A DNA stretch of 64,000 nt from Polaribacter gangjinensis (GCF_038024125.1 NZ_CP150662.1:1009501-1073500); one strand, 5' to 3'; positions 54,169-64,000 are shown, numbered from the stretch's first letter. A program made the numbers and translations. The notes: a model not told the origin generated them from the sequence alone.

Positions 54169-55366
54169 AAAGAAAGTAAGTTACTTCCCTATCCAATACT
54201 TTTGCATAATGTTGTGTAGTTCTTAAATTTTTATGCCCAAGCATTTTGCTCACGCTTTCAATTGGAACGCCATTGGTAAGCGTTACCGTAGTAGCAAAAG
54301 TATGTCGAGCAATATGAAAGGTTAATTCTTTTTCAATTTCACAAACTCCAGCTATTTCTTTTAAATACGCATTCATCTTTTGGTTCGATAGGATAGGTAG
54401 TAGTTTATACTCGTTATTACATTGTGGATGATTTTCGTATTTATCTATTATCATTTGTGTAACTGGTAGGATTGGAATTTTGGAAGCACTTTCGGTTTTC
54501 TGTCTGTGAGTGAATATCCATTTCTCGCCATCGATTCCGTAGCTTATATGTGATTTTGTTAAGTTTTTGACATCTATGTAAGCCAAACCAGTAAAGCAGC
54601 TAAAAAGGAATATATCGCGAACTAGTGATAGTCTTTCTGTTTTGAAGTCTTTTCCTATCATAGATTGAATTTCTTCTTCAGTAAGATAAACTCTTTCAAC
54701 TTCCTTGACTTTTGATTTATAGTTAGCAAATGGGTTTTTATCTAACCAGTCATTGGCCAAACATAGCTTGATAATTTTATTGAAGTTCTTGATGTATTTT
54801 ACAGCTGTGTTATTCGCACAATTTCTTACGCTTCTTAGCCAAAACTCATAATCGGTTATAAAAGCATGATCAATTTTTGTAATATCGATATCGGAAACAT
54901 TGTATTTCCACTGCATGAATTCAATAGTATGCTTGAGTGAAGTAGTGTAGCGTTCTAATGTTCCTGGAGCGTATTCTTTTCCAACAAGCTCTTTTATTTT
55001 GTTGTTGTGGTCTTTGAAGATAGGGACTAACATTCTTTGTCTTTCTTCAGTACCAAGTAGTTTGCTTTTGAAGTTTTCAATAGATAGAGTCTGGTTCCGA
55101 TGAATTAGTTCCATTTGTGCATCTAATACTTTTGATTTCATCAAATCAAGGTAGCTATTGATTGAACGTGCTTCTTCTGTAGTACCTTTCATTTTGGATA
55201 ACTCATTAGACCATTTTGATTTTTCTACAAATTTTTTGGTACTAAATTCTAAACGTTTTCCATCAACTGTTAATCTTACATAAATGGGAAGTAGTCCGTT
55301 TGCATTGGCTTTTGTGCTTTTGGCATAAAAGTGAAGAGTGATTTTTGTTTTCATTGTGGTGACCAA
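54134..55366 (-). CDS. Tyrosine integrase of the outer element, C-terminus replaced
   Basis: The protein has 410 residues with an Arm domain, a core-binding domain (about residues 110-205) and a catalytic domain with H351-x-x-R354, H378 and nucleophile Y387. The first catalytic Arg position reads Ala262 (CFTGLAYIDV), as in several Bacteroidetes integrases including the CTnDOT type, where it is Ser. The usual end of the family continues KVS-x-DM after LDR, but here V395 is followed by 15 unrelated hydrophobic residues (TYFLLFVNPLLLLTL) encoded by inner-element DNA. The native tail lies at 21189-21284. The catalytic Tyr is kept, so activity is possible. Confidence 0.92.
   Translation of the reverse strand: MVTTMKTKITLHFYAKSTKANANGLLPIYVRLTVDGKRLEFSTKKFVEKSKWSNELSKMKGTTEEARSINSYLDLMKSKVLDAQMELIHRNQTLSIENFKSKLLGTEERQRMLVPIFKDHNNKIKELVGKEYAPGTLERYTTSLKHTIEFMQWKYNVSDIDITKIDHAFITDYEFWLRSVRNCANNTAVKYIKNFNKIIKLCLANDWLDKNPFANYKSKVKEVERVYLTEEEIQSMIGKDFKTERLSLVRDIFLFSCFTGLAYIDVKNLTKSHISYGIDGEKWIFTHRQKTESASKIPILPVTQMIIDKYENHPQCNNEYKLLPILSNQKMNAYLKEIAGVCEIEKELTFHIARHTFATTVTLTNGVPIESVSKMLGHKNLRTTQHYAKVLDREVTYFLLFVNPLLLLTL
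54183..54198. other. Right core (att-like) site of the inner element
   Basis: The 16 bp acttc-cctat-ccaata match 13 of 16 positions with 21271-21286. On the minus strand they encode L-D-R-E-V of the outer integrase, after which the reading frame enters inner-element DNA. Confidence 0.7.
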
Positions 55367-55480
55367 TTAATTATTACTCAATTTAATTTTCTAATTGAAA
55401 ACAAACAAGATGTTTGATGAATGAACAAGCTATTGAACAAGTCATTAAACTGCCTATTTGCAATGCTTTCGAGAATTTAG

Positions 55481-55514
55481 CGAGACCCTAATTTTGTAAT
55501 TTTTTAGGGTCTCG
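55481..55514. terminator. Hairpin upstream of the outer integrase
   Basis: CGAGACCCTAA and TTAGGGTCTCG form a perfect 11-bp stem with a 12-nt AT-rich loop. It is 115 bp upstream of the integrase start. A T-rich flank on one side makes it terminator-like, though it could also be part of an attachment region. Confidence 0.55.
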
Positions 55515-55570
55515 ATTTTATCTCGATTAGTATAAGATTGAATGAATAATTTGGTATGTCTGCAAAAGAA

Positions 55571-55604
55571 AAAACCCTGTAAATCATAAGATTTACAGGG
55601 TTTT
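55571..55604 (-). terminator. Terminator downstream of tRNA-Ser
   Basis: AAAACCCTGTAAATC and GATTTACAGGGTTTT are perfect 15-bp arms around a 4-nt loop. On the minus strand the hairpin follows the tRNA 3' end by 23 bp and ends in T, so it should terminate the tRNA transcript before the integrase region. Confidence 0.85.
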
Positions 55605-55627
55605 GCTACCGTTTAGGATTTTTTCAG

Positions 55628-55712
55628 CGGAGAAAGAGGGATTCGAACCCCCGGACCTGTTACAGTCAACAGTTTTCAAGACTGCCGCAATCGACCACTC
55701 TGCCATTTCTCC
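55628..55712 (-). tRNA. tRNA-Ser (anticodon UGA)
   Basis: The 85-nt gene folds as a serine tRNA: acceptor GGAGAAA pairs with TTTCTCC plus discriminator G, the D arm has GCAGAGTGGTCGA, the anticodon loop CTTGAAAA gives TGA, a long variable arm follows, and the T arm has GGTTCGAATCC. The CCA end is not encoded. Its 3' end faces the outer element, so it is the probable integration target. Confidence 0.96.
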
Positions 55713-55741
55713 AGAAAATCAGGTTTAACTGATTGCGGCTG

Positions 55742-55749
55742 CAAATATA
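55742..55749 (-). promoter_or_regulatory. -7 element of the tRNA-Ser promoter
   Basis: On the minus strand TATATTTG matches TAnnTTTG exactly, about 30 bp upstream of the tRNA 5' end. A TTTG is present further upstream (55773-55776), but its spacing of 23 bp is longer than usual. Confidence 0.55.
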
Positions 55750-55898
55750 GAAAGCTTTTTTATTTCTTGAAACAAAAATATCAATATTTTTTTTGAAATT
55801 TGAATATCATTGATTTTAATCAATAAGTATTTAAAAATCAATGGTAAAAAGATTACAAATTCATATAGAAATTCATAGAAATGATTTTAAAAATCACA

Positions 55899-55926
55899 TT
55901 TGATGAATTTCAGTTTGCTATCTTTG
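55899..55926 (+). promoter_or_regulatory. aroC promoter
   Basis: TTTG (55899-55902) and TATCTTTG (55919-55926) match the Bacteroidetes -33 and -7 elements, 16 bp apart. They place the transcription start near 55933, 14 bp before the aroC start chosen at 55947, and rule against the open-frame ATG at 55881. Confidence 0.7.
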
Positions 55927-55946
55927 TTTTTTTTAAATTTATTTCA

Positions 55947-57011
55947 ATGTCATTTAATTCTTTTGGAAATTTATTAAAAGTAACAACATTTGGTGAATCT
56001 CATGGTACTGCTATTGGCGGAATTATTGATGGTTTTCCTGCTGGTTTAGAAGTTGATTTTGAGGCGATTCAAGAAGAATTAGACAGACGTAAACCTGGGC
56101 AATCTAAAATCGTTACTCAGCGTAAAGAACCTGATACTGTTGAGTTTTTATCAGGTATATTTGAAGGAAAAACTACTGGTACTTCTATTGGTTTTATCAT
56201 CAAAAATACCAATCAAAAAAGTCACGACTACAATCATAACACCAACGTTTACAGACCTTCACATGCTGATTTTACGTATGATAAAAAATTCGGGATTCGC
56301 GATCACAAAGGTGGAGGTAGGAGTTCTGCTCGTGAAACTGCCAACTGGGTAGTTGCTGGTGCTTTGGCAAAACAATTAATTTCATCCATCAAAATAAATG
56401 CTTTCACCTCTTCTGTGGGAGATATTTTTATGGAAAAACCGTATCAAGAAGTCGATTTTTCAAAAATAGAATCGAATATTGTACGCTGTCCTGATGAAGC
56501 TTCTGCTGAAAAAATGATTGAAAAAATCAAAGAAATTAGAAAAGCAGGTGATACTATTGGAGGTACCATAACTTGTGTTGCACAAAACATGCCTGTTGGT
56601 TTGGGTGAACCTATTTTTAATAAATTACATGCTGAGTTAGGAAAAGCGATGCTTTCTATAAACGCCGTAAAAGGTTTTGAATTTGGGAGTGGATTTTGTG
56701 GTGCTAGAATGAAAGGTTCTGAACACAATGATATTTTTAATGCTGATGGCACAACAAAAACCAACTTATCTGGAGGAATTCAAGGGGGAATTAGCAATGG
56801 AATGGACATCTATTTTAGAGTGGCTTTTAAACCAGTTGCTACCATTATGACCAATCAACAAACTATCAATTCTGAAGGTGAAGAAACTGAAATTACCGGA
56901 AAAGGACGTCATGATCCTTGTGTTGTTCCTAGAGCTGTTCCTATTATTGAAGCTTTAACTGCTTTAGTTTTAGCCGATTTTTGGTTGATTAATAAAAGTA
57001 GGAAACTATAA
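55947..57011 (+). CDS. aroC: Chorismate synthase
   Basis: This is the last enzyme of the shikimate pathway, converting EPSP to chorismate with reduced FMN. The start was set at the ATG giving [20 protein letters not shown], because the promoter at 55899-55926 lies downstream of the upstream in-frame ATG at 55881. The protein (354 residues) has the family signatures GESHG (residues 16-20), [27 protein letters not shown] and [14 protein letters not shown], and is of usual length. It is chromosomal, transcribed towards rpoC and ended by a strong hairpin shared with the convergent gene. Confidence 0.97.
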   Translation: MSFNSFGNLLKVTTFGESHGTAIGGIIDGFPAGLEVDFEAIQEELDRRKPGQSKIVTQRKEPDTVEFLSGIFEGKTTGTSIGFIIKNTNQKSHDYNHNTNVYRPSHADFTYDKKFGIRDHKGGGRSSARETANWVVAGALAKQLISSIKINAFTSSVGDIFMEKPYQEVDFSKIESNIVRCPDEASAEKMIEKIKEIRKAGDTIGGTITCVAQNMPVGLGEPIFNKLHAELGKAMLSINAVKGFEFGSGFCGARMKGSEHNDIFNADGTTKTNLSGGIQGGISNGMDIYFRVAFKPVATIMTNQQTINSEGEETEITGKGRHDPCVVPRAVPIIEALTALVLADFWLINKSRKL

Positions 57012-57045
57012 AAAAAGGTGAAAGAATATTTCTTTCACCTTTTTT
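57011..57045. terminator. Bidirectional terminator between aroC and the DUF3467 gene
   Basis: AAAAAAGGTGAAAGA and TCTTTCACCTTTTTT form a perfect 15-bp stem around a 5-nt loop, with A and T runs on both sides. It serves the convergent aroC and DUF3467 genes. Confidence 0.93.
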
Positions 57046-57356
57046 TATGCCTGTCCTGTTGGTCCAAAATTCATAGGAATTGGAGACTGCTCATAATCTT
57101 TAATTTCTCCATTCGCTTGTTCAAATTTACGTACATTATCTGCCAACGCTTTTGCCAATCTTTTGGCATGTTGTGGCGTTAAAATGATTCTTGATTTTAC
57201 TCTTGCTTTTGGGACTCCTGGCATGATATTGATAAAATCGACAATAAATTCTGAAATAGAATGATTTATGATTGCTAGATTAGAATACGTTCCTTCAGCA
57301 ATCTCTTGATCTAATTCTATATTTAATTGTCCGTCTTTATGTTGATTTTCTTCCAT
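57045..57356 (-). CDS. DUF3467 protein
   Basis: The protein has 103 residues, without signal peptide. It has the DUF3467 pattern, with EGTYSNLAIINHSISEFIVDFINIMPGVPKARVKSRIILTPQHAKRLAKALADNV. It follows rpoC on the same strand, a conserved order in Bacteroidetes. The function is unknown; immune-like or transcription roles have not been shown here. Confidence 0.9.
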   Translation of the reverse strand: MEENQHKDGQLNIELDQEIAEGTYSNLAIINHSISEFIVDFINIMPGVPKARVKSRIILTPQHAKRLAKALADNVRKFEQANGEIKDYEQSPIPMNFGPTGQA

Positions 57357-57392
57357 GATTTCGTGTTTTAGATTCTTATTTTGTAAAAATAA

Positions 57393-57443
57393 AAAAAGTT
57401 GAATTGAATAATGTAAAAACTACAATAAACAATTCAACTTTTT
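57393..57443 (-). terminator. Terminator-like hairpin after rpoC
   Basis: AAAAAGTTGAATTG and CAATTCAACTTTTT pair as 14-bp arms around a 23-nt loop; on the minus strand the stem lies 24 bp past the rpoC stop. The loop is longer than usual, so partial read-through into DUF3467 is possible. Confidence 0.6.
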
Positions 57444-57467
57444 AAAAATTTGAAGTTTTCTATTTTT

Positions 57468-60400
57468 TTAGAAACTTCTTTCTATTTCATCTTTAGGACC
57501 TACAATAATGTTGTCATAAGCTCTCATACCAGTACCTGCTGGAATTTTCTTACCTACAATTACATTTTCTTTCAATCCTTCTAATGTATCTACTTTTCCG
57601 CTTACAGCAGCCTCGTTCAATACTTTCGTTGTTTCTTGGAAAGAAGCAGCAGAAATAAACGATTTTGTTTGTAAAGAAGCTCTTGTGATTCCTTGTAACA
57701 CTTGCTCAGCTGTTGCTGGTCTTGCGTCTCTTGCTTCCACTAATTTCTGATCATTTCTAATCAATAATGAGTTTTCATCTCTCAATTGACGTGCAGAAAT
57801 AATTTGACCAGGTTTTAAGTTTTCAGAATCTCCAGCGTCTTCAACCACTTTCATTCCGTAGATTGCATCATTTTCTTCGATAAAGTCATTTTTATGAACT
57901 AATTGATTTTCAAGGAATAATGTATCACCTGAATCAATAATTCTAACTTTACGCATCATTTGACGTACTACAACCTCAAAATGTTTGTCGTTGATTTTTA
58001 CCCCTTGTAAACGATATACTTCTTGAATTTCATTTACGATAAATTCTTGAACTGCAGATGGACCTTTGATATTTAAAATATCAGTTGGAGTGATTGCTCC
58101 ATCACATAAAGGCATACCAGCTTTGATAAAGTCGTTCTCTTGAACTAAAATTTGATTCGAAAGTTTTACTAGATATTTCATTACTTCGCCAGTTTTAGAC
58201 TCGATAATGATTTCTCTATTTCCTCTTTTGATTTTTCCAAATGATACAACTCCGTCAATTTCAGCAACTACTGATGGGTTTGAAGGATTTCTTGCTTCAA
58301 ATAACTCAGTTACACGTGGTAAACCTCCTGTAATATCCCCAGCTTTTCCTGATTTTCTTGGGATTTTTACCAATGTTTTTCCACTTTCAACTTTGTCTCC
58401 ATTATCTACCATTAGGTGAGCACCAACTGGTAAACTGTATGAACGCAAAGCATTGCCATCTTTATCTTCGATAATCAAAGAAGCTATCAAACGTTTGTTT
58501 TTAGACTCAGTAATTACTTTTTCTTGGAAACCTGTTTGTTCGTCAATTTCTACAGCATAGTTAATACCTTGCTCTAAATTATCAAACTTCACGATTCCAG
58601 CAAATTCTGATACAATTACACCGTTAAATGGATCCCATTGTACAATTACTTCACCTTTTTTAATGGTTTTTCTGTCTTTATCAAAAACTATAGAACCATA
58701 AGGAATGATGTTTGTACTTAACGTAATTCCTGTTTTGTTATCAATAATTTTGATTTCAGCAGTTCTTGAAATAACGATATCAACTTTGTTTCCATCATTA
58801 TCTTTTCCTTCCACTGTTCTTAAATCTTCGATAGCTACATTTCCACTAAATCTTGCTGTTAATTTATTCTCTTCTGAAATATTTCCAGCAACACCACCAA
58901 CGTGGAATGTACGTAAAGTTAACTGTGTACCAGGCTCACCAATTGATTGAGCAGCGATTACACCCACAGCTTCACCAATTTGAACTTTGTTTAATGTTGA
59001 TAAACTTTGTCCATAACATTTTGCACAAATTCCTTGAGCAGATTCGCAAGTTAATGCAGAACGTACTTCAACAACATCAATTCCAGAAGCTTCAATTTCT
59101 TCAGCTAATTTAGATGATATTGGTTGATTCGCTTTGATAATTAACTCATCAGTTAATGGATGATATACATCTTGTAAAATAACTCTACCTTCAATTCTGT
59201 CAGCTAAAGACTCAACAATTTCGTCATTTTTCTTTAATGCAGTAACCTCTAATCCTCTTAAAGTTCCACAATCTTCTTCATTAATGATTACGTCTTGAGA
59301 AACGTCAACCAATCTTCTAGTCAAATATCCAGCATCCGCAGTTTTTAAAGCTGTATCCGCCAAACCTTTACGTGCTCCGTGCGTTGAGATAAAGTATTCT
59401 AAGATTGATAATCCTTCTTTAAAGTTAGAAAGAATTGGATTTTCAATAATTTCACCTCCACTTGCGGTAGATTTTTTAGGTTTTGCCATCAGACCACGCA
59501 TACCTGTTAACTGACGAATTTGTTCTTTAGAACCCCTTGCACCAGAATCAAGCATCATATATACTGAGTTAAACCCTTGCTTATCTTCACGTAAGTTTTT
59601 CATAGATAATTCAGTCAATCTATTGTTGGTTGATCCCCAAACATCAATTACCTGATTGTAACGCTCTTTTTGCGTTAACATACCCATGTTATAGTTTGTA
59701 ACAATGATATCTACTTCTTCATTAGCCTCAGCAATCATCTTATATTTTTCTTCAGGAATAATGATATCACCTAAAGAGAAGGACAATCCACCTTGGAAGG
59801 CAAATTTGAATCCCATATTTTTAATTTCATCTAAGAATTTTCCAGTAGTAGGAATGTCAGTAACTTTTAAAATTTTACCAATAATTCCACGTAAGTTTTT
59901 CTTAGTAAGTACTTCATTTACGAAACCAGCTTCAGCAGGAACAACCTCATTAAACAAAACTCTACCAACAGTAGTTTTGATAATTTTAGTTACTTGATTT
60001 CCTTTATCATCAATATCTTGTGTTCTTACTTTGATGCTTGCGTTCAAGTCTACTTTTTCTTCATTGAAAGCAATCGTAACTTCTTCAGGAGAATAGAAAG
60101 TTAAGCCTTCTCCTTTCACTTTTACCTCAGGAGTAGAAAGTCTTTCTTTTGTCATATAGTACAAACCAAGAACCATGTCTTGAGAAGGTACAGTTACAGG
60201 AGCACCATTTGCAGGATTTAGGATATTGTGAGAAGCCAACATTAAAATTTGAGCTTCTAATATAGCCTCTGGTCCTAGAGGTAAATGAACAGCCATTTGG
60301 TCACCATCAAAATCGGCGTTGAAAGCAGTACACACTAATGGGTGTAATTGAATAGCTTTTCCTTCAATTAATTTTGGTTGAAATGCCTGAATACCAAGTC

Positions 60401-61742
60401 TGTGTAACGTTGGAGCCCTGTTTAGTAATACTGGGTGACCTTTAATTACATTTTCTAAAATATCCCAAACAACTGGTTCTTTTCTATCAATAATTTTCTT
60501 TGCAGATTTTACAGTTTTTACAATACCCCTTTCAATCAACTTTCTGATTACAAATGGTTTGTACAATTCTGCTGCCATATCTTTTGGCAATCCACATTCA
60601 TGCATTTTCAATTCTGGTCCAACAACAATTACAGAACGAGCTGAATAATCAACACGTTTTCCTAATAAGTTTTGACGGAAACGTCCTTGTTTTCCTTTTA
60701 AGGAATCAGATAATGATTTTAAAGGTCTGTTAGATTCTGTTTTTACAGCAGATGATTTACGTGTGTTGTCAAATAATGAATCTACAGATTCTTGCAACAT
60801 ACGTTTTTCATTACGTAAAATTACCTCAGGAGCTTTAATTTCAACCAATCTTTTTAAACGATTGTTACGGATGATTACTCTTCTGTACAAATCATTCAAA
60901 TCGGAAGTTGCAAAACGACCACCATCTAAAGGCACTAATGGACGTAACTCTGGTGGGATTACTGGAATTGCTTTCATAATCATCCACTCAGGTTTATTTT
61001 CTCTGTTTAAAACAGATTCTCTAAACGCCTCAACAACATTCAATCTTTTTAAAGCTTCCGTTTTACGTTGTTTAGAAGACTCCGTATTTGCTTTGTGTCT
61101 TAATTCGAATGACAATGCATCCAAATCAATTCTTGCTAATAAATCGATTAAACATTCAGCACCCATTTTAGCAATAAACTTGTTTGGATCTGAATCGTCT
61201 AAATATTGATTTTCTTTTGGAAGACTGTCTAAAATATCTAAATATTCTTCTTCTGTTAAGAAATCTAATTTACGTAACGGTTCACCGTCAGCATTTTTTG
61301 CAATACCTGCTTGAATTACTACGTAACGCTCGTAGTAAATAATCATGTCTAATTTTTTAGATGGCAATCCTAAAAGGTATCCCATTTTATTAGGCAATGA
61401 TCTAAAGTACCAAATGTGCGCAACAGGAACTACTAAATTGATGTGACCAACTCTATCTCTACGAACTTTCTTTTCGGTAACTTCAACTCCACATCGATCA
61501 CATACAATTCCTTTGTATCGAATTCTTTTATATTTTCCGCAAGCACATTCATAGTCTTTTACAGGACCAAAAATTCGCTCACAAAACAAACCATCTCTCT
61601 CTGGTTTGTGTGTACGGTAATTAATCGTTTCTGGTTTTAAAACCTCTCCTTTAGAAACTTCTAAAATAGATTCAGGAGACGCTAAACCTATAGAGATTTT
61701 ATTAAACTTTTTTACGGTGTACTTTTCTTGTTTTCTTGTCAT
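57468..61742 (-). CDS. rpoC: DNA-directed RNA polymerase subunit beta'
   Basis: This is the beta' subunit of 1424 residues, the usual Bacteroidetes length. It has the N-terminal zinc site C66-x-C68...C81-x-x-C84 ([21 protein letters not shown]), the catalytic magnesium motif [11 protein letters not shown] near residue 475, the trigger-loop region [16 protein letters not shown] and the second zinc site ([13 protein letters not shown]). It forms the active-site clamp with RpoB, whose gene lies 90 bp upstream on the same strand. No unusual change was seen. Confidence 0.98.
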   Translation of the reverse strand: MTRKQEKYTVKKFNKISIGLASPESILEVSKGEVLKPETINYRTHKPERDGLFCERIFGPVKDYECACGKYKRIRYKGIVCDRCGVEVTEKKVRRDRVGHINLVVPVAHIWYFRSLPNKMGYLLGLPSKKLDMIIYYERYVVIQAGIAKNADGEPLRKLDFLTEEEYLDILDSLPKENQYLDDSDPNKFIAKMGAECLIDLLARIDLDALSFELRHKANTESSKQRKTEALKRLNVVEAFRESVLNRENKPEWMIMKAIPVIPPELRPLVPLDGGRFATSDLNDLYRRVIIRNNRLKRLVEIKAPEVILRNEKRMLQESVDSLFDNTRKSSAVKTESNRPLKSLSDSLKGKQGRFRQNLLGKRVDYSARSVIVVGPELKMHECGLPKDMAAELYKPFVIRKLIERGIVKTVKSAKKIIDRKEPVVWDILENVIKGHPVLLNRAPTLHRLGIQAFQPKLIEGKAIQLHPLVCTAFNADFDGDQMAVHLPLGPEAILEAQILMLASHNILNPANGAPVTVPSQDMVLGLYYMTKERLSTPEVKVKGEGLTFYSPEEVTIAFNEEKVDLNASIKVRTQDIDDKGNQVTKIIKTTVGRVLFNEVVPAEAGFVNEVLTKKNLRGIIGKILKVTDIPTTGKFLDEIKNMGFKFAFQGGLSFSLGDIIIPEEKYKMIAEANEEVDIIVTNYNMGMLTQKERYNQVIDVWGSTNNRLTELSMKNLREDKQGFNSVYMMLDSGARGSKEQIRQLTGMRGLMAKPKKSTASGGEIIENPILSNFKEGLSILEYFISTHGARKGLADTALKTADAGYLTRRLVDVSQDVIINEEDCGTLRGLEVTALKKNDEIVESLADRIEGRVILQDVYHPLTDELIIKANQPISSKLAEEIEASGIDVVEVRSALTCESAQGICAKCYGQSLSTLNKVQIGEAVGVIAAQSIGEPGTQLTLRTFHVGGVAGNISEENKLTARFSGNVAIEDLRTVEGKDNDGNKVDIVISRTAEIKIIDNKTGITLSTNIIPYGSIVFDKDRKTIKKGEVIVQWDPFNGVIVSEFAGIVKFDNLEQGINYAVEIDEQTGFQEKVITESKNKRLIASLIIEDKDGNALRSYSLPVGAHLMVDNGDKVESGKTLVKIPRKSGKAGDITGGLPRVTELFEARNPSNPSVVAEIDGVVSFGKIKRGNREIIIESKTGEVMKYLVKLSNQILVQENDFIKAGMPLCDGAITPTDILNIKGPSAVQEFIVNEIQEVYRLQGVKINDKHFEVVVRQMMRKVRIIDSGDTLFLENQLVHKNDFIEENDAIYGMKVVEDAGDSENLKPGQIISARQLRDENSLLIRNDQKLVEARDARPATAEQVLQGITRASLQTKSFISAASFQETTKVLNEAAVSGKVDTLEGLKENVIVGKKIPAGTGMRAYDNIIVGPKDEIERSF

Positions 61743-61773
61743 GTCTTGTTATAGTCTTTAGTTTTTAGTCTTT

Positions 61774-61810
61774 AGTTTTTAGTTGGTTTTGAAACTACCA
61801 ACTAAAAACT
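61774..61810. repeat. Inverted repeat between rpoB and rpoC
   Basis: AGTTTTTAGTTGG and CCAACTAAAAACT are perfect 13-bp arms around an 11-nt loop. The preceding bases repeat agtctttagtttttagt. It is a typical intergenic palindrome and too weak in GC to be a clear terminator between cotranscribed genes. Confidence 0.7.
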
Positions 61811-61832
61811 ATCAACCATTAACTATAAAAAA

Positions 61833-64000
61833 TTATTCTTCTAATCTTACGTCTAAGCCCAAACCTCTCAATTCGTGCATTAATACGTTAAATGACTCTG
61901 GTAAACCTGGTTCTGGCATTGGTTCGCCTTTTACGATAGCTTCGTAAGTTTTAGCTCTACCCATTACATCATCAGATTTTACAGTTAAGATTTCTCTTAG
62001 GATACTAGATGCTCCATAAGCCTCTAATGCCCAAACTTCCATCTCTCCAAAACGTTGACCACCAAATTGAGCTTTACCTCCTAAAGGTTGTTGAGTAATT
62101 AATGAGTAAGGACCAATAGAACGCGCGTGCATTTTATCATCAATCATGTGTCCTAACTTAATCATATAAATTACCCCAACAGTTGCAGGTTGATCAAAAC
62201 GTTTTCCAGTACCACCATCATATAGGTAGGTATGACCAAATCTTGGCACGCCTGCTTCATCTGTATATTTGTTGATCTCGTCTAAAGATGCTCCATCAAA
62301 AATTGGTGTTGCAAACTTTTTGTCTAATTTTTGACCAGCCCATCCAAGAACTGTTTCATAAATCTGACCAATATTCATACGAGAAGGTACACCTAATGGA
62401 TTTAAAACAATATCAACTGGTGTTCCGTCTTCTAAGAACGGCATATCTTCTGCTCTTACAATACGAGCAACAATACCTTTGTTTCCATGGCGTCCAGCCA
62501 TTTTATCACCTACTTTTAATTTACGCTTTTTAGCAATGTAAATTTTGGCAAGTTTTAAAATTCCTGCTGGTAATTCATCCCCAACTGAAATGGTAAATTT
62601 CTCACGACGAAGATTTCCTTGCAAGTCATTTACTTTAATTTTGTAGTTGTGAATTAATTCTCCTACTAAAACATTTAAATCATCATCAGTTGTCCAAGAA
62701 CCTGATAAGTGAACATAATCATCTACAGAGTTTAGCATTTTTTGAGTGTACTTTTTACCTTTTGGCAATACTTCCTCACCCAAATCATTATAGATTCCTT
62801 GAGATGTTTTTCCGCTTACTAAGTTGAATAATTTTTCAACTAATTGATCTTTTAGAGCTTCGAATTTTGATATGAAAGATGCCTCTAATGCAGCAACTGC
62901 TTCTTTATCTTTAATTCTCTTGTTTTTATCTTTAACAGCTCTTTTGAATAATTTTTTATCAATTACTACTCCTCTTAACGATGGTGAAGCTTTTAATGAT
63001 GCATCTTTTACATCACCTGCTTTGTCACCAAAAATGGCACGTAATAATTTTTCTTCGGGAGTTGGATCAGATTCTCCTTTTGGTGTGATTTTACCAATTA
63101 AGATATCACCAGGATTTACTTCTGCTCCAATACGAATCATTCCGTTTTCATCCAAATCTTTAGTAGCTTCTTCAGAAACGTTCGGAATATCATTCGTTAA
63201 TTCTTCTGACCCTAATTTGGTATCACGAACATCCAATGAATATTCATCAATATGAATAGACGTAAAAATATCTTCACGAACTACTCTTTCAGAAATTACA
63301 ATTGCATCCTCGAAGTTGTATCCTTTCCAAGGCATGAAAGCAACTTTCATGTTTCTTCCTAAAGCTAATTCTCCTTGTTGTGTTGCATAGCCTTCACAAA
63401 GAACTTGTCCTTCAGTTACTCTATCACCTCTTTTTACAATTGGTTTCAAGTTGATTGATGTTCCTTGGTTGGTTTTTCTGAATTTTATCAAATTATAGGT
63501 TACTTCATCAGAATCAAAACTTACTAATTTTTCTTCTTCTGAACGATCGTATTTGATAACAATTTTGTTGGCATCAACGTATTCTACAACTCCTTCTCTT
63601 TCAGCATTGATCAAAATACGAGAATCTTTTGCAACTCTTCTTTCTAATCCTGTACCAACAATTGGAGCTTCAGGACGTAATAATGGAACTGCTTGACGCA
63701 TCATGTTTGATCCCATCAAAGCACGGTTTGCATCATCGTGTTCCAAAAATGGAATTAATGACGCAGAAATCGAAGCAATTTGATTTGGAGCAACGTCCAT
63801 ATAATCAATTACATCTGGAGAAACTACAGGGAAATCTCCTTCTTCACGAGCAATAACTCTATCAGAAACAAAAGTTCCATCAGCATTCAACTCTAAATTT
63901 GATTGTGCTATTTTCTTTCCTTCTTCTTCCTCTGCACTTAAATAAATCAAATCATCACCTACAACTGCTCCGTTTTCAACTTTACGGTATGGAGTTTCAA
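61833..64000 (-). CDS. rpoB: DNA-directed RNA polymerase subunit beta (5' part outside window)
   Basis: This is the C-terminal ~720 residues of the beta subunit. The frame is open to the right edge ([20 protein letters not shown] is encoded there), so the gene continues beyond the window. Visible features include [33 protein letters not shown] and, near the end, [24 protein letters not shown], all typical of RpoB. The rifampicin-resistance cluster lies outside, to the right. It precedes rpoC by 90 bp in the conserved order. Confidence 0.97.
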   Translation of the reverse strand, partial: ETPYRKVENGAVVGDDLIYLSAEEEEGKKIAQSNLELNADGTFVSDRVIAREEGDFPVVSPDVIDYMDVAPNQIASISASLIPFLEHDDANRALMGSNMMRQAVPLLRPEAPIVGTGLERRVAKDSRILINAEREGVVEYVDANKIVIKYDRSEEEKLVSFDSDEVTYNLIKFRKTNQGTSINLKPIVKRGDRVTEGQVLCEGYATQQGELALGRNMKVAFMPWKGYNFEDAIVISERVVREDIFTSIHIDEYSLDVRDTKLGSEELTNDIPNVSEEATKDLDENGMIRIGAEVNPGDILIGKITPKGESDPTPEEKLLRAIFGDKAGDVKDASLKASPSLRGVVIDKKLFKRAVKDKNKRIKDKEAVAALEASFISKFEALKDQLVEKLFNLVSGKTSQGIYNDLGEEVLPKGKKYTQKMLNSVDDYVHLSGSWTTDDDLNVLVGELIHNYKIKVNDLQGNLRREKFTISVGDELPAGILKLAKIYIAKKRKLKVGDKMAGRHGNKGIVARIVRAEDMPFLEDGTPVDIVLNPLGVPSRMNIGQIYETVLGWAGQKLDKKFATPIFDGASLDEINKYTDEAGVPRFGHTYLYDGGTGKRFDQPATVGVIYMIKLGHMIDDKMHARSIGPYSLITQQPLGGKAQFGGQRFGEMEVWALEAYGASSILREILTVKSDDVMGRAKTYEAIVKGEPMPEPGLPESFNVLMHELRGLGLDVRLEE

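Larger units (their letters stand above)
21287..54182. mobile_element. Inner integrative element (about 32.9 kb) inserted in an integrase gene
   Basis: The boundaries come from the split outer integrase gene: its 3' end is at 21189-21284 and the rest at about 54183-55366. Between them lie a complete tyrosine integrase with an accessory Zn-ribbon/HTH gene at the right end, excisionase-like HTH genes, a VirE_N/DUF3987 pair, the Argonaute module, two metal-efflux operons and DUF6266 and hypothetical genes at the left end. AACAAAT-type repeats cluster at both ends. No relaxase, coupling protein or transfer gene is visible, so it may be mobilised in trans or only able to excise and integrate. Exact ends are within a few bases of the core sites. 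Confidence 0.82.
1..55627. mobile_element. Outer integrative element (partial, interrupted by an inner element)
   Basis: The region between the tRNA-Ser 3' end and the left edge has the gene content of a Bacteroidetes integrative element: a tyrosine integrase beside the tRNA, an RteC regulator, a replication-like module and defence and efflux cargo. The 3' end of the tRNA faces the integrase gene, the usual orientation for tRNA-targeted integration. The other end lies outside the window, so neither size nor transfer genes can be judged. The stretch 21287-54182 belongs to a second element inserted inside it. The right limit is placed at the tRNA 3' end by inference, because no second copy of the tRNA 3' end was found in the window. 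Confidence 0.7.
55367..55946. other. Intergenic region with tRNA, hairpins and aroC promoter
   Basis: Outside the tRNA-Ser gene, this region holds two strong hairpins (55481-55514 and 55571-55604) on the integrase side and the tRNA and aroC promoter elements on the other. The stretch 55367-55480 shows no gene. The end of the outer element is expected near the tRNA 3' end. Confidence 0.7.

Noticed and set aside
55881..55946. 22-codon upstream extension of aroC
   Set aside because: A matching TTTG/TATCTTTG promoter lies inside it, and family members begin MSFNSFGN.
61833..63950. Reading the rpoB piece as a complete gene starting with TTG at 63950
   Set aside because: The frame is open to the right edge and encodes conserved RpoB sequence there, so the gene is simply cut off.

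Overview
The window comes from a member of the Bacteroidota, most likely the Flavobacteriaceae. It is AT-rich, carries RteC- and DUF3987-type mobile-element genes, and several genes have promoters close to the Bacteroidetes TAnnTTTG consensus. The right 8.4 kb (about 55.6 to 64.0 kb) is ordinary chromosome: tRNA-Ser(UGA), aroC, a DUF3467 gene, rpoC and the 3' part of rpoB. Everything to the left is mobile DNA with dense cargo.

The mobile DNA is two nested elements. The outer element begins at the tRNA-Ser with a tyrosine integrase gene (54134-55366) and resumes at 21.2 kb, running off the left edge. Its cargo, right to left, is: a TetR-controlled ABC drug-efflux operon with its own adaptor and TolC (12.3-21.1 kb); an outer-membrane phospholipase-like gene and an ATP-cone/Mrr-like nuclease; an RteC regulator and a small replication-like module; and a defence block in which an AbiE toxin-antitoxin pair leads directly into hsdM-hsdS-fic-hsdR (1-6.8 kb).

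The inner element, about 32.9 kb (21287-54182), is inserted in the 3' end of the outer integrase gene. The displaced last 31 codons of that gene are still readable in frame at 21189-21284. The outer integrase now ends in 15 foreign residues read from inner-element DNA. Similar 16-bp core sequences and clusters of AACAAAT-type repeats mark the two ends. The inner element has its own tyrosine integrase, Zn-ribbon/HTH and excisionase-like genes and a primase-like pair (VirE_N plus DUF3987). No relaxase or transfer gene was found in it.

The inner cargo is two metal-efflux operons and an Argonaute module. One operon (23.9-35.7 kb) encodes an RND pump, TolC, an AraC regulator with a metal-binding-like N-terminus, a copper P1B-ATPase, a CDF-like transporter, a DUF305 protein, a CusB-like adaptor and an HMA lipoprotein. 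It ends at a clear terminator. The other (35.9-45.6 kb) encodes an RND pump fused to a TolC-like domain, an adaptor, a Fur-family regulator, a MerTP-like protein, a GDCCVxC protein and a Zn/Cd-type P1B-ATPase. Next to it is a two-gene unit of an XRE regulator and a prokaryotic Argonaute (45624-48025). The Argonaute keeps a plausible 5'-phosphate pocket but appears to lack the PIWI catalytic residues.

The most notable points are the element-inside-an-integrase architecture, the XRE-Argonaute module carried on it, the RND-TolC fusion with an internal signal peptide, the AbiE to type I RM operon, and 10-bp-phased TGGTGC repeats ahead of the HTH gene at the inner right end.
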